This document shows positions 20,101 through 29,600 of a stretch of 64,000 nucleotides of DNA, in pieces. The notes beneath the pieces were generated by a model that saw only the letters and a list, made by a program, of their open reading frames with translations, was not told where the DNA came from and made no database searches. The stretch spans positions 1 through 64,000 of the forward strand of contig NZ_JACVFC010000007.1 of assembly GCF_014529935.1 (NCBI RefSeq), written 5' to 3'. Each line of letters begins with the position of its first letter. Within the stretch, counting starts at the first letter, position 1. The stretch comes from Chitinophaga qingshengii. Lineage in GTDB: Bacteria > Bacteroidota > Bacteroidia > Chitinophagales > Chitinophagaceae. Made by a program: the position numbers and the translations under genes.

Positions 20101-23100
20101 AAGGACAGTTACAGGTGGAGCTGGATTACGATAAGGAATGTCTCGATAAAAAAGATGTTGCCCGTGTATCCACTGCATTTAAGGCTGCATTGCTGGATAT
20201 ACTGTATAGCCGTAGTGGAAGAGCAACCACCGGTCCGGTGATACCGGAATATACGTTCCATACCCTTACACCAGAGGAGCGGCAGGCGCTCGCAGAGAAA
20301 TATGCGCCGCAGGATGTTTACCCGCTTTCTCCTTTGCAGGAGGGCTTGTTCTTTCACAGCCGTACGGGACTCGAAAGCGATGCTTACTTCCGGCAGTTCT
20401 CTTACCGCTTCCATGGCGTGTTTGACGTAGAGGCACTACGCCGGAGCTTTGATCTGTTAATAGCAAGACATGATATACTGCGGGCGATTTTTGATGATGA
20501 AACTGCCGGCCGGCCCGTACAGGTAATCCTTAAAGAAAGGCATATTGACTTCACCTTTATCGACCTGTCGGGTGAAAAAGAACAGGATACCAGCATCCAG
20601 GCTTTAAGGGCATCCGATAAAAAGAAAGGCTTTGACCTCGGCAAAGACTTGTTGATGCGTGTCACCGTGCTGAAGTTGCAGGATGCTTTGTATGAGCTGA
20701 TCTGGAACTATCATCACATCATTATGGATGGGTGGTCTTCCGCCTTGCTCGGAAATGAGTGCCTCGAAATTTATAGTAGCATCCGCCAGGGGCGTGAAGT
20801 GAACCTGCCGCCGGCAATATCTTACAAAACATATATCAGCTGGGCCGCCCGGCAATCCCAGACTGCGGCGCTGGGCTACTGGAAGCATTACCTCGCAGGT
20901 TATGATGAACTGGCCAGCTTGCCCGGCAAGAAAAAAAATAGCCAGGGCATCTACAAAAAAGAACAACATGTATTGACCATTGCTGCCGACAAAACAGCTG
21001 CACTTGCGTACACGGCAGCCAATGAACAGCTTACTGTCAATACGCTGCTACAGGTAGTGTGGGCCATTCTGCTCGGTCGATATACGATGAAACGGGATGT
21101 CGTATTCGGTGCGGTAGTGTCTGGCCGTCCTCCTGAAATACCGGATATTGAAAGCATCGTTGGCCTGTTCATCAACGTCATTCCGGTAAGAGTCCGGATA
21201 GACAATCAAACTTCCCTGGTGTCGTTATGCCGTTCCGTTCAATATGAACAGCTGCAATCACACGTTTATCAGTGGTCACAGCTGGCAGAGATACAGACGG
21301 CGGCTGAACTGAAATACGGTTTGTTTGATCACTTCATCGGATTTGAAAACTTCCCTGTGGATAATAAACCGGATGATGATACAGGTGATAACTGGGGAAG
21401 ACCTGCACTGGAGCTGTCCGGCAGCCAGGAGCAAACTACGTATGATCTGTACATCACCATTATCCCGGGTGAGCGGCTTACCCTGCTTTTTTCCTATAAT
21501 GAAGCCGCATACGATCGTAGCGCTATGCAGGGTATTGCGGATCACTTTCTGTTTATATTGGAACAACTGCTGGATGATCCGGGAATCAGCATCGGCAATA
21601 TAGAACTGGTAACGCCCGAAGCACGTAACAGGTTACTGCAACCGCAGCCCAGGGAAATCTTGCAGCCTTTCGAAGATGTGGTCGCCCGCATTGCGCAACA
21701 GGCGGCACATCATCCCTTGCAAACGGCAATGGTATGTGAAGGCCGCAGTATTACCTACGAAAATTGTGCGCAGTTATCTGACCGGCTGGCCAGCTACCTG
21801 CTGCAAGCCCATACCACGCCTGATGAGCCGGTAGCCGTTTGTATGCAACGCTCGGAATGGGCTGTAATAGCATTGCTGGGTATTCTCAAGGCCGGCATGG
21901 CCTTTCTGCCGATAGATCCCGCATATCCGGATAGCCGTATCCGTTATATATTGAAGGAAGCAGGTGTACGCGTCTTATTGACCGATGCTGACGGTATGTT
22001 CCGCGCAACGGAAAATTTCGGGGGTGAGGTATTTGTAGCAGATATTCAGCTGCCGGTAATGGAAGCATCCGCCTTTACAACCCTGCCGGCAACAGATATG
22101 GATCAGCTGGCCTATGTGCTCTTTACTTCCGGATCAACAGGGAATCCCAAGGGCGTGGCTGTTACGCGGGGAAATATAAATTATTACCTGAGATGGGCCA
22201 ATCAATACTACTTCGATAATAGATCCGGATTTCACTTTCCCTGCTTTACCTCGCTGGGATTCGATCTTACGCTTACCAGTATCTTCACTACCCTGATGCG
22301 GGGAGATACCCTTTATATTTGGAGAGAAGGGGATATTGGAGAGATGCTCAGGGATATCTTTGATCCGCATAACCACATCCGCGCAATAAAATTGACGCCT
22401 TCGCATATCAGCCTGTTACCGCACCTCTCCATTTCTTCCACGGCAATTATGCATGCAATCGTTGGAGGAGAAGAGCTGACGCCGGAACAGGTAAATATAT
22501 TACATAGCCTGAACCCTGATATGCGTGTTTATAATGAGTATGGACCTACGGAAACAACAGTTGGTTGTATGATAGCGGAAATACCCAGAGGCGCGCATAC
22601 CGTTACGATCGGGAAGGCCATTGCAGGCACCGACATTTTCATCATGGATCAAGCCGGAAAACTACAGGCTCCCGGTATGCCCGGGGAGATCTGCATTGGT
22701 GGCGCGGGCGTCACGAAAGGATACATTGGCCGCCCGGACCTGACGGCAGAACGTTTTGTCGCCAATACCTATACCGCTGCACTGATGTACCGCAGCGGAG
22801 ACAAAGGGCTATGGCTGCCGGATGGTAATATCGCCTACCTCGGGCGTATAGATGATCAACTGAAGATCCGCGGTCACCGTATAGAGCCCGGAGAAGTACA
22901 GCAGCTCATCAGTGACTGCAGCCGGGTACAGGAATGTATTGTCACCGCCTGCAAGGATACAGAAGGCGCAGATGCGCTGGCAGCCTACGTGGTCATGAAA
23001 CCCAAAGATACCGGCGTTGAATCGTTGAGAACAGCGTTGGCTACACAGCTGCCTGCCGCCATGATGCCACAGTACATTATTCCTTTGGACACAATTCCCT

Positions 23101-26100
23101 TGACTGTTAACGGTAAAATAGACAAGACCGCATTACCTGTGCCTGGAACATCGGCCACTGAAAATACGCTGTTTGAACCACCATCTTCTGTAACAGAGCT
23201 GAAGCTCGCCGCAATCTGGGAAGCAGTACTGCAGGTAAGCAATGTTGGCATAAACGATAATTTCTTCAGGCTGGGAGGCCATTCGCTCAAAGTAGTCATG
23301 GCTATATCGAGGATTCATAAAGCGCTGGGCGTCCGGCTGAATATACATACTTTCTTCGATCATCCTACCATCAAAGCATTAGCGGAGCTGGTGGTGCAAA
23401 AGGAAGCAGATATGAGCACCGGCATTGTTCCGCTGCCGCCGGCACTGCATTATGAAGTATCTCACATGCAGCGCCGTTTGTGGATCATCAGCCAGTTTGA
23501 AAAAAATACGACTATCTATAATATAACGGCGCCGCTTTCCATCAACGGCATATTGCATATCCCCGCGCTGGAGAAGGCGTGCCGGGCACTGGTGGAAAGA
23601 CATGAAAGCCTGCGCACCACCTTTATGATGATAGACGATGAGGTCCGGCAGGTAATACATTCCGCTAACGACGTGCTTTTTTATATGGAACAACTTGACC
23701 TGAGCGGGGATGCTGACCCGGCACGGCTGGTAAGGAATGAAATGGGTACAGCCTTTGATCTTGAGCAGGGGCCATTGTTCCGGGTGAAATTAGCCCGCCT
23801 CGCGCCGGAAAAGTATCTCCTCGTATTGTCCATGCATCACATTATTTCGGATGGATGGTCCATGGAATTAATGATCAGTGAACTAACGAAATACTATTGC
23901 GCGTTTACAAACGGGATGGATGCCGCATTGCCACCTTTATCAATACAGTATAAAGATTATGCCGCCTGGCAAAACAGGCAGTTGCAGGGCGCCGGGCTCG
24001 AAAAACACCGAAACTACTGGATCGGGCAGCTGGGCGGCGATCTGCCGGTACAGGAGTTGCCCGTCGATTTTCCCTATCAACAGGTGCAAACCTTTAATGG
24101 CGATGCTGTGGAGCTCATATTCAGCGAACAGGAAACGAAAATACTGCGGACTGTCAGCGAACAGGAAGATGCTACGCTCTTCATGACACTGCTTGCGGCA
24201 GTGAAGGCGTTGCTATGGTATTACACCGCACAAAATGATCTCGTCGTCGGTATACCGGTATCCGGCCGCGATACAGAGAGCCTCGAACAGCTGGTGGGAT
24301 TCTTTGTAAATACCTTGCCGGTGAGAGTGAAAATATCGGAAGAAGAAACTTTTTCCTCTCTGCTGAAAAAGGTGAAACAGCACACAATGGAGGCTTTCGA
24401 GCATCAGGCGTATCACTTCGATAAACTGGTGGAAGACCTGGATATACCCCGGGTGTTCAGTCATTCTCCCATATTCGATACGCTGGTATCATTACAGCTT
24501 CCGGTTTTGCAAAATCAGGACGTTACCCTGCCGGATAACATGACAGTAGAAGCCTTCCCTGCACTATCTGCAACAGTCAGTAAATATCATCTCACATTTA
24601 ACTTTACGGAGGAGGCAGGAACACTGACACTCGAATTGCAATACAATACCGACTTGTTCATGAAGCATAAGATCATCAACATGACGGCGCATTTGAAGCA
24701 ATTGATCAATGCAATAGGCGTACATGCCGATATTCCCTTACAGCAGATACATTTTATTACACCGCAGGAAGAAATACTGGTGGTAAAACAGTTTAACAAC
24801 ACATCAATCCCTTATCCCGCGAGCGCTACCGCCGCAGATATATTTGAAGTGACAGCAGATAAATATCCCTGGTCTACTGCATTGGTATACGGAGAGAAGC
24901 AGGTCACCTACCGGGATCTGAATGCCATGGCTAACCGTATCTCCCGTTTGCTGCGGGAGGACTTGCATATCGGGCAGAAGGAAAACATCGCACTGAAATT
25001 GGAGCGAAGCGAAAAAATGATCGTCGTCATTCTGGCTATATTGAAGGCCGGCTGTACCTATCTGCCTGTTGATCCTGCGCTCCCGGACCAGCGTATCCGT
25101 TATATGCTGGAAGACACCAGACCGGCGTTGCTGATAAACGAAGCGTCTGCCGGAAATGAATGGGGACACCTGCTGCCTGAAATAACGCTCGATGAGTTGA
25201 TCAGGAGGTCGGAAAGATTGGAAGAAATGAATCCTGCAAGGACTATTGATGCGGACAGCATCGCCTATATTATGTATACATCCGGCTCTACCGGCATCCC
25301 GAAAGGCGTTATGGTGCCTCATAAAGCCATGGTAAGGCTGCTGACAGGAAAGTCCTTGCCACAGTCCGGTCCCGGAACACGTTCTCTCCTGACATCCGGT
25401 TATGCTTTTGACGGATCTGTTTTCAGCATCTTCAATGCGTTGTTACATGGTGGCGAACTGCATGTGGTGGATAAAGAAACCGTCATTTCCCTGACAGCAC
25501 TTGCCAGCTACATTCAGCGCCATGCGATCAGTGAAATGTTCGTAGCCACTGCTTTGTTTAACCTCCTGGTAGAACATCAGCCGGAAGTTGGAGCATGGAT
25601 GAAATGGATAGCTACCGGGGGGGAAGAAGCCTCTACATTCCATATCAGAAAATGTATGGCCTCAGCTGCACCCGGATTTCGTATCTATAACGCTTACGGG
25701 CCTACGGAGAATGGCGTTATCACCACCGTGCTCGAAATAACTTCGCCCGATCAGCCCGTTTCAATCGGGAAACCCGTATCCAATGCCTCGGCTTTGATCC
25801 TCGACAGGCAGCGTCGCCCGGTGCCAGTGGGCATTGATGGTGAACTGTATGTAGGGGGCGAAGGCCTTGCTTCCGGCTATCTTAATAACGAAAGCCTGAG
25901 CAGGGAAAAGTTTGTGCTGCTCAACGGCAAACGATACTATGCCACAGGTGACCTGGGCCGGTGGACCCCCGCCGGCGACATCGTTTTCCGCGGAAGAAAA
26001 GACCGTCAGTTGAAAATAGAAGGCTATCGTATCGAACCCGGTGAGATAGAAACTACCATCCGGCAGCATCCTTCAGTAGTCAACGTAATAGTGGCCGGCA

Positions 26101-26606
26101 CAGGCCCCGACAAACGCAGGCAGCTGGGAGCATGGGTGGTGCTCGCAGAAAGCGCCGGCACACCCGACCTGCGGTCCTGGCTGCGGGAGAGACTGCCTGT
26201 TTATATGATCCCTGTATTCTTTCGCTACATGGATGCTCTCCCCCTGACCTCAAACGGTAAAATAGATTATAGCCAATTGCAGGCGCCGATGGATGTACCG
26301 GATCTGGAATATGCCGCACCGCTTACTGAAACAGAAAACAACCTGGCACTCATATGGAACGAAGTGTTGATGCGCGAAAAGATAAGCATACACGCAGATT
26401 TCTTTGATATAGGCGGCCATTCACTCAAAGCCACCCAGATCATGGCCCGCATCTACAGAACAACCGGTGTGAATACAGACCTCCGGCGTTTCTTCGAAAA
26501 CCCTACCATCCACCTGTTGGCAGGCTATATCGACAAAATGAAAGGAGAGCGGACTTCCGCTGCCGTTCAGGACAATGGTAACGAAGTGGAAGAATTTTTC
26601 CTCTAA
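15873..26606 (+). CDS. NRPS, three modules: I-A-T-E-C-A-T-C-A-T (Asp, Asn, X)
   Basis: This 3577-aa synthetase begins with a degenerate C-fold domain (about 1-440), then A (471-960), T (GGDSI near 973), E (1028-1470; HHLITDG, EGHGRE, NYLGRF), DCL-type C (1483; HHIIMDG near 1615), A (1960), T (GGHSL near 2468), LCL-type C (2528; HHIISDG near 2655), A (3011) and T (GGHSL near 3514). Pocket residues: D-L-T-K-T-G-H-I-G-K (Asp, cf. DLTKVGHIGK), D-L-T-K-I-G-E-V-G-K (Asn) and D-G-F-F-A-G-A-V-I-K (nonpolar, perhaps Val or Ile). The upstream protein supplies the catalytic C domain and the beta-hydroxylase for the Asp module, so the expected first residue is D-configured beta-hydroxy-Asp. The protein ends in EVEEFFL, a likely docking tail for the TubC-like domain of the next protein. 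Its start overlaps the previous stop. Confidence 0.95.
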   Translation: MKEMNNIYQLSPVQRRLMALKAAGMEGMAHVCSVRIHQPDITGLQMQLKQIIRKHDIFRTVFIKELGMDFVCQQVRQYTGFELSVISLEHLPAAEQMMQIAQHRHAMICALNDPDAAIAAELLITGKDQGLLLLGVSATAGDLASLKNVLQELIPAEKPVAENDPPQFIQFSEWHNQLLTEPQEDAAAFWQYQHLRENMRAPYPFQSQRLHQPPAHPGVLQTDIDHDCLEKLQACCHASHVPLESLLMACWYLVLFRHGDNIAPVVGVVEPCRSYEAFEGINGPLAQTLPLRLTVEANLPVTDFICRLGEQLEEMRQWQDNFLLEEATQLLRGQYNFFRAGFSFADVMQWHNNHIDHLYSFSDRFLLQIFAWRHASGLALHYYYEPQHIPREAINCLQQSMRNMLLRIAADNEVTISALLDLYPEEQRTIMHVYSGSQPPLPLAATLLESLEQHAIRSGERIAVTLGEARYTYSELNDKAGRLAACLLHQHHLQPGHKIAVALPRSIDMLVVLIGILKAGCSYIPLDTGIPLKRLQFILEDSKAACIITNRMFTSALKCPVLPADGLFSRLNAAAYTNPAIAVGREEVCYNIYTSGTTGIPKGVEITHGNLSNYLSWFSSSFSITDSDKALVFSSVAFDLTYTTLWSALYSGGTVCLLPETERLDLEMLVSTLKNEKITYIKLTPSHLSLLVNESDLALHIDRFALRLITVGGERIRVPDIERYLSLAPRCRFINHYGPTETTIGTVFKEITADTLAHFADFPVIGRPIANNAAYILNEQDMPVPVGVTGELCISGAGVAKGYIGQPAFGHLYKTGDLARWLPDGNIVFIGRKDFQLKIRGYRVDPEETAQVLKGTPGIDNAVVMAREHESGVYLAAYYTGTVYNDQDLRQILALQLPEYMMPAVCVHMKNFPLTPNGKIDGALLPDPRMQPVTGEDETRLPQTDREKAFARVWAEVLRYSPVSLNDNFLRKGGDSINAIQIVARMAKEGYTVKVFDIFAYPRLADLIAQAQGMTHVARSVHDIGSAPLTPIQARLLTQPDIAAPHHFNQSVMLRGQFKTDVMRKVFEKITAHYDVFRLVFKQKNGGWVQEYAEQPGFFTLEEADLSGTAYPSESLRLHADKLQASLDISTGPLLKACIYHLPDADRLLLVMHHLITDGVSWRILLEDIATLTTQYNEQQALSLSPCTDDYIQWAARLQEYAGNDEILQELPYWKEQERMALQALIPLKSSSEQPERDTLGFTFDKASTQLLGAGLHDLYGTTANDVLLAALSRSLAQVFNLKMIALALEGHGREDIIPGMDVSRTMGWFTSIYPVVINIDSIGDPISLLLETKATLDKVPRKGIGYGILKYLTGSHLDMPVQVSFNYLGRFDTAVSEEPFGLAAEDRGAECHPDNKRFFAMEVTAVITEGQLQVELDYDKECLDKKDVARVSTAFKAALLDILYSRSGRATTGPVIPEYTFHTLTPEERQALAEKYAPQDVYPLSPLQEGLFFHSRTGLESDAYFRQFSYRFHGVFDVEALRRSFDLLIARHDILRAIFDDETAGRPVQVILKERHIDFTFIDLSGEKEQDTSIQALRASDKKKGFDLGKDLLMRVTVLKLQDALYELIWNYHHIIMDGWSSALLGNECLEIYSSIRQGREVNLPPAISYKTYISWAARQSQTAALGYWKHYLAGYDELASLPGKKKNSQGIYKKEQHVLTIAADKTAALAYTAANEQLTVNTLLQVVWAILLGRYTMKRDVVFGAVVSGRPPEIPDIESIVGLFINVIPVRVRIDNQTSLVSLCRSVQYEQLQSHVYQWSQLAEIQTAAELKYGLFDHFIGFENFPVDNKPDDDTGDNWGRPALELSGSQEQTTYDLYITIIPGERLTLLFSYNEAAYDRSAMQGIADHFLFILEQLLDDPGISIGNIELVTPEARNRLLQPQPREILQPFEDVVARIAQQAAHHPLQTAMVCEGRSITYENCAQLSDRLASYLLQAHTTPDEPVAVCMQRSEWAVIALLGILKAGMAFLPIDPAYPDSRIRYILKEAGVRVLLTDADGMFRATENFGGEVFVADIQLPVMEASAFTTLPATDMDQLAYVLFTSGSTGNPKGVAVTRGNINYYLRWANQYYFDNRSGFHFPCFTSLGFDLTLTSIFTTLMRGDTLYIWREGDIGEMLRDIFDPHNHIRAIKLTPSHISLLPHLSISSTAIMHAIVGGEELTPEQVNILHSLNPDMRVYNEYGPTETTVGCMIAEIPRGAHTVTIGKAIAGTDIFIMDQAGKLQAPGMPGEICIGGAGVTKGYIGRPDLTAERFVANTYTAALMYRSGDKGLWLPDGNIAYLGRIDDQLKIRGHRIEPGEVQQLISDCSRVQECIVTACKDTEGADALAAYVVMKPKDTGVESLRTALATQLPAAMMPQYIIPLDTIPLTVNGKIDKTALPVPGTSATENTLFEPPSSVTELKLAAIWEAVLQVSNVGINDNFFRLGGHSLKVVMAISRIHKALGVRLNIHTFFDHPTIKALAELVVQKEADMSTGIVPLPPALHYEVSHMQRRLWIISQFEKNTTIYNITAPLSINGILHIPALEKACRALVERHESLRTTFMMIDDEVRQVIHSANDVLFYMEQLDLSGDADPARLVRNEMGTAFDLEQGPLFRVKLARLAPEKYLLVLSMHHIISDGWSMELMISELTKYYCAFTNGMDAALPPLSIQYKDYAAWQNRQLQGAGLEKHRNYWIGQLGGDLPVQELPVDFPYQQVQTFNGDAVELIFSEQETKILRTVSEQEDATLFMTLLAAVKALLWYYTAQNDLVVGIPVSGRDTESLEQLVGFFVNTLPVRVKISEEETFSSLLKKVKQHTMEAFEHQAYHFDKLVEDLDIPRVFSHSPIFDTLVSLQLPVLQNQDVTLPDNMTVEAFPALSATVSKYHLTFNFTEEAGTLTLELQYNTDLFMKHKIINMTAHLKQLINAIGVHADIPLQQIHFITPQEEILVVKQFNNTSIPYPASATAADIFEVTADKYPWSTALVYGEKQVTYRDLNAMANRISRLLREDLHIGQKENIALKLERSEKMIVVILAILKAGCTYLPVDPALPDQRIRYMLEDTRPALLINEASAGNEWGHLLPEITLDELIRRSERLEEMNPARTIDADSIAYIMYTSGSTGIPKGVMVPHKAMVRLLTGKSLPQSGPGTRSLLTSGYAFDGSVFSIFNALLHGGELHVVDKETVISLTALASYIQRHAISEMFVATALFNLLVEHQPEVGAWMKWIATGGEEASTFHIRKCMASAAPGFRIYNAYGPTENGVITTVLEITSPDQPVSIGKPVSNASALILDRQRRPVPVGIDGELYVGGEGLASGYLNNESLSREKFVLLNGKRYYATGDLGRWTPAGDIVFRGRKDRQLKIEGYRIEPGEIETTIRQHPSVVNVIVAGTGPDKRRQLGAWVVLAESAGTPDLRSWLRERLPVYMIPVFFRYMDALPLTSNGKIDYSQLQAPMDVPDLEYAAPLTETENNLALIWNEVLMREKISIHADFFDIGGHSLKATQIMARIYRTTGVNTDLRRFFENPTIHLLAGYIDKMKGERTSAAVQDNGNEVEEFFL

Positions 26607-26632
26607 ACAATTAACGACCCAAAAAGACTGAC

Positions 26633-29600
26633 ATGGAAAAACTCATTGCTGACCTACGGAAGCAACAGGTACGGATCACACTGCAAGATAAACAACTGAG
26701 GGTCCTGGCGGCCAAGGATGCCCTCTCTCCAGACCTGATGGAAGCGCTGAAGCGCCACAAGGATGATCTCATCAGCTATATCGAAAAATATCCGTTTGCT
26801 TTTGATGAGCAACATCGCATCACCGCTGTGGAAGAGCAGGAGCATTATCCTGCTTCTGACGCACAGCAGCGCATGTGGGTGCTGAATCTGTTCGAAGAAA
26901 ATCAAGCTGCGTACAATATACCTGCTGTATATACGCTTTCCGGATCGCTGCACCTCGCCGCTTTTGAAAAGGCCTTCGAAGAAGTAGTGAAGCGGCACGA
27001 ATCACTGAGGACCACCTTTCTGGAGGTAGATGGCGCATTGCGCCAACAAGTGCTGGCAGGCACTGACAGGACCTTCCGTTTCAGTTATGTTGACCTTGGC
27101 GCCATGACTGATACGGAAGCGCTTATACAGGAAATGATAGCGTACGAAACTACATTCGTATTTTCCTTGCAACACGGCCCGCTATTACGCTGCAAGCTGG
27201 TGAAAACGGGGGATGCCAGGTATGTGTTCCTGCTGAATATGCATCATATCATCACCGATGGATGGTCGGTAGAAGTGTTGCTGAAGGAAGTACTCTTTTT
27301 TTATAACCATCATACATCGGAAACAGGACAGCCTGCACCCGCACCCTTGTCTATCCAGTACCGCGACTATACCATCTGGAAACAACACACACTCGCCGCA
27401 TTGGAAAATAGCGATGATAGCAGATATTGGAAGGAGCAACTGGCAGGGCCCGTGCCTGTACTCGAACTGCCGGCAGACCACATCCGTCCGGCTATCATGA
27501 GCGCCAATGGCAGACAACAATGGTTTACGATCGATAAAGACCTTTCCAGGGCACTGCTGGAACTCGCCAGAAAGGAACGTGTTTCCAGGTTTGTACTTTT
27601 TGTAGCAACATTCAAAGCCCTGTTTTTCAGATACACCGGCCAGGAAGACATCATCATAGGTACGCCCGTCGCCAACCGTAATAAAGAAGAACTGGAAGAC
27701 CAGATAGGACTATATATGAATACCATGGCGCTCCGTACCCGGTTCAACGGAAAGGGCGGCTTCCGGCATTTGCTTGAGCAGGTGAAGAATACAGTATTGG
27801 ATGCCGATAAACATCAGCACTATCCGTTCGATAAACTGCTGGATGACCTGCAACTGAAACGCGACCTGAGCAGGTCTCCCTTGTTTGACGTCATGATCAC
27901 CGTGCCCGCTGAAGCTACCGCAAATACTGGCCATACAGCCACCATGCAGGGACTGGATATCTCCAGATATCCCGGCAATACCACCACGGCACAATTCGAT
28001 CTTGCTATTGATGTAGTTGAAAATGATGATGCTTTTGACATCAGTATCATCTATAATGCAGATATTTTCGAAGATAGACGTATAGCGTATTTCTTCGGAC
28101 ACTATTGCCAGCTCATAAAGAACATAGTCGAGGAGCCTGTCCGTCCGCTTGACTCGTTGAATTACCTGTCGCCGGAAGAACGGCACCAGCTGATATTTGA
28201 ATTCAACCGTACTGCGTTGGCGTCGCCGCCTGAAAAAAGTTACCTGGATTTTTTCTATGATCAGGTAATAAAAAATCCTGATAATATTGCGGTGTCTTGT
28301 GAGCAGGAAAGATTGACGTACCGCCAGCTCGACGAATATGCCGGCCGCCTGGCACACTGGCTACTGGCGAAGGGACTACAAAAAGGAGATTTTGTGCCGG
28401 TGTTGTTTGAACGGTCGGTAGACACCCTGGCGGCTATACTGGCGATCTTCAAAGCCGGCGGTGCTTTCATCTTACTGGATCCGCTTTATCCGCTGAAACG
28501 CATAGCCGACCTGGTGGCCGACACCGGGGCCGCCATGCTCATTACCAAAACATCTGCATGCGCGGACTGGTCTCTGTTTGCCACCAGCATGCAACAGGAA
28601 ACGGCGCTGCGCCATATCATCTTTCTCGATGTGCCGGCTGTAAATGCTGGTGTGTGGCCGGATACGGCAAATACCGATCTTACCGCAACAGGTACTGATG
28701 TATTGCAGGAGCAACCAGCGGGCAACCCGTCCATCGCGATACAACCGGATGATATCAGTTTCGTTATCTATACTTCAGGTTCCACCGGAAAACCCAAAGG
28801 CGCCCTGAATACGCAGATCGGCATGGTGAACCACTGCCTTGTGATGATAGACCGCTTCGAAATAGACAGTAATAGCGTCATCGCACAGACCGCACCGCCC
28901 AGCTTTGATATTTCCATATGGCAGCTTGTCACAGGCGCCATGGCAGGTGCCAACACCGTCATCTATCCCCAGCGCCAGGTACATAATCCGGCCGCGTTAT
29001 TGCGGGCTATGCAGCAAGACAATGTAACGGTAGTGCAATGGGTACCGTCTTACCTGACGGTAGTGTTAGAGGAACTGGCAGCATGCCCCGAAGAAGATTT
29101 CTTTCCCTCGTTAAAATACCTCATCCTCTGTGGTGAAGTGATCCGGCCAGGGTTGATTAAGGAGTGGTTCCATTTCTATCCACAGGTGAAAGTAGCCAAT
29201 GCCTACGGACCTGCGGAAGCCTCTGATGATATTACGCTCAACATTGTATCTGCTGACACCTTTGATGGCAGGATCTCTATCGGGAGACCCGTTGCCAATT
29301 GCCGCATCTATATACTGGATGAGCAATTGCAACTTTGCCCCGCAGGGCATATCGGGGAGATATGCGTCGCCGGCATTTGCGTGGGCGCGGGCTATCTGAA
29401 CAATCCCGAAAAAACAGCAGCAGTGTTTCTGAAAGATCCTTTCGGGGAAGCCTCGCATCAGATGTATCGTACCGGTGATCTTGGCATGTGGCGCCCGGAT
29501 GGTACCCTCGAGTTTATTGGCAGAAAAGATTACCAGGTTAAAATACGCGGACAACGCGTAGAACCCGGTGAAGTGGAAACCTTGCTGTTACGGGAAGAAA

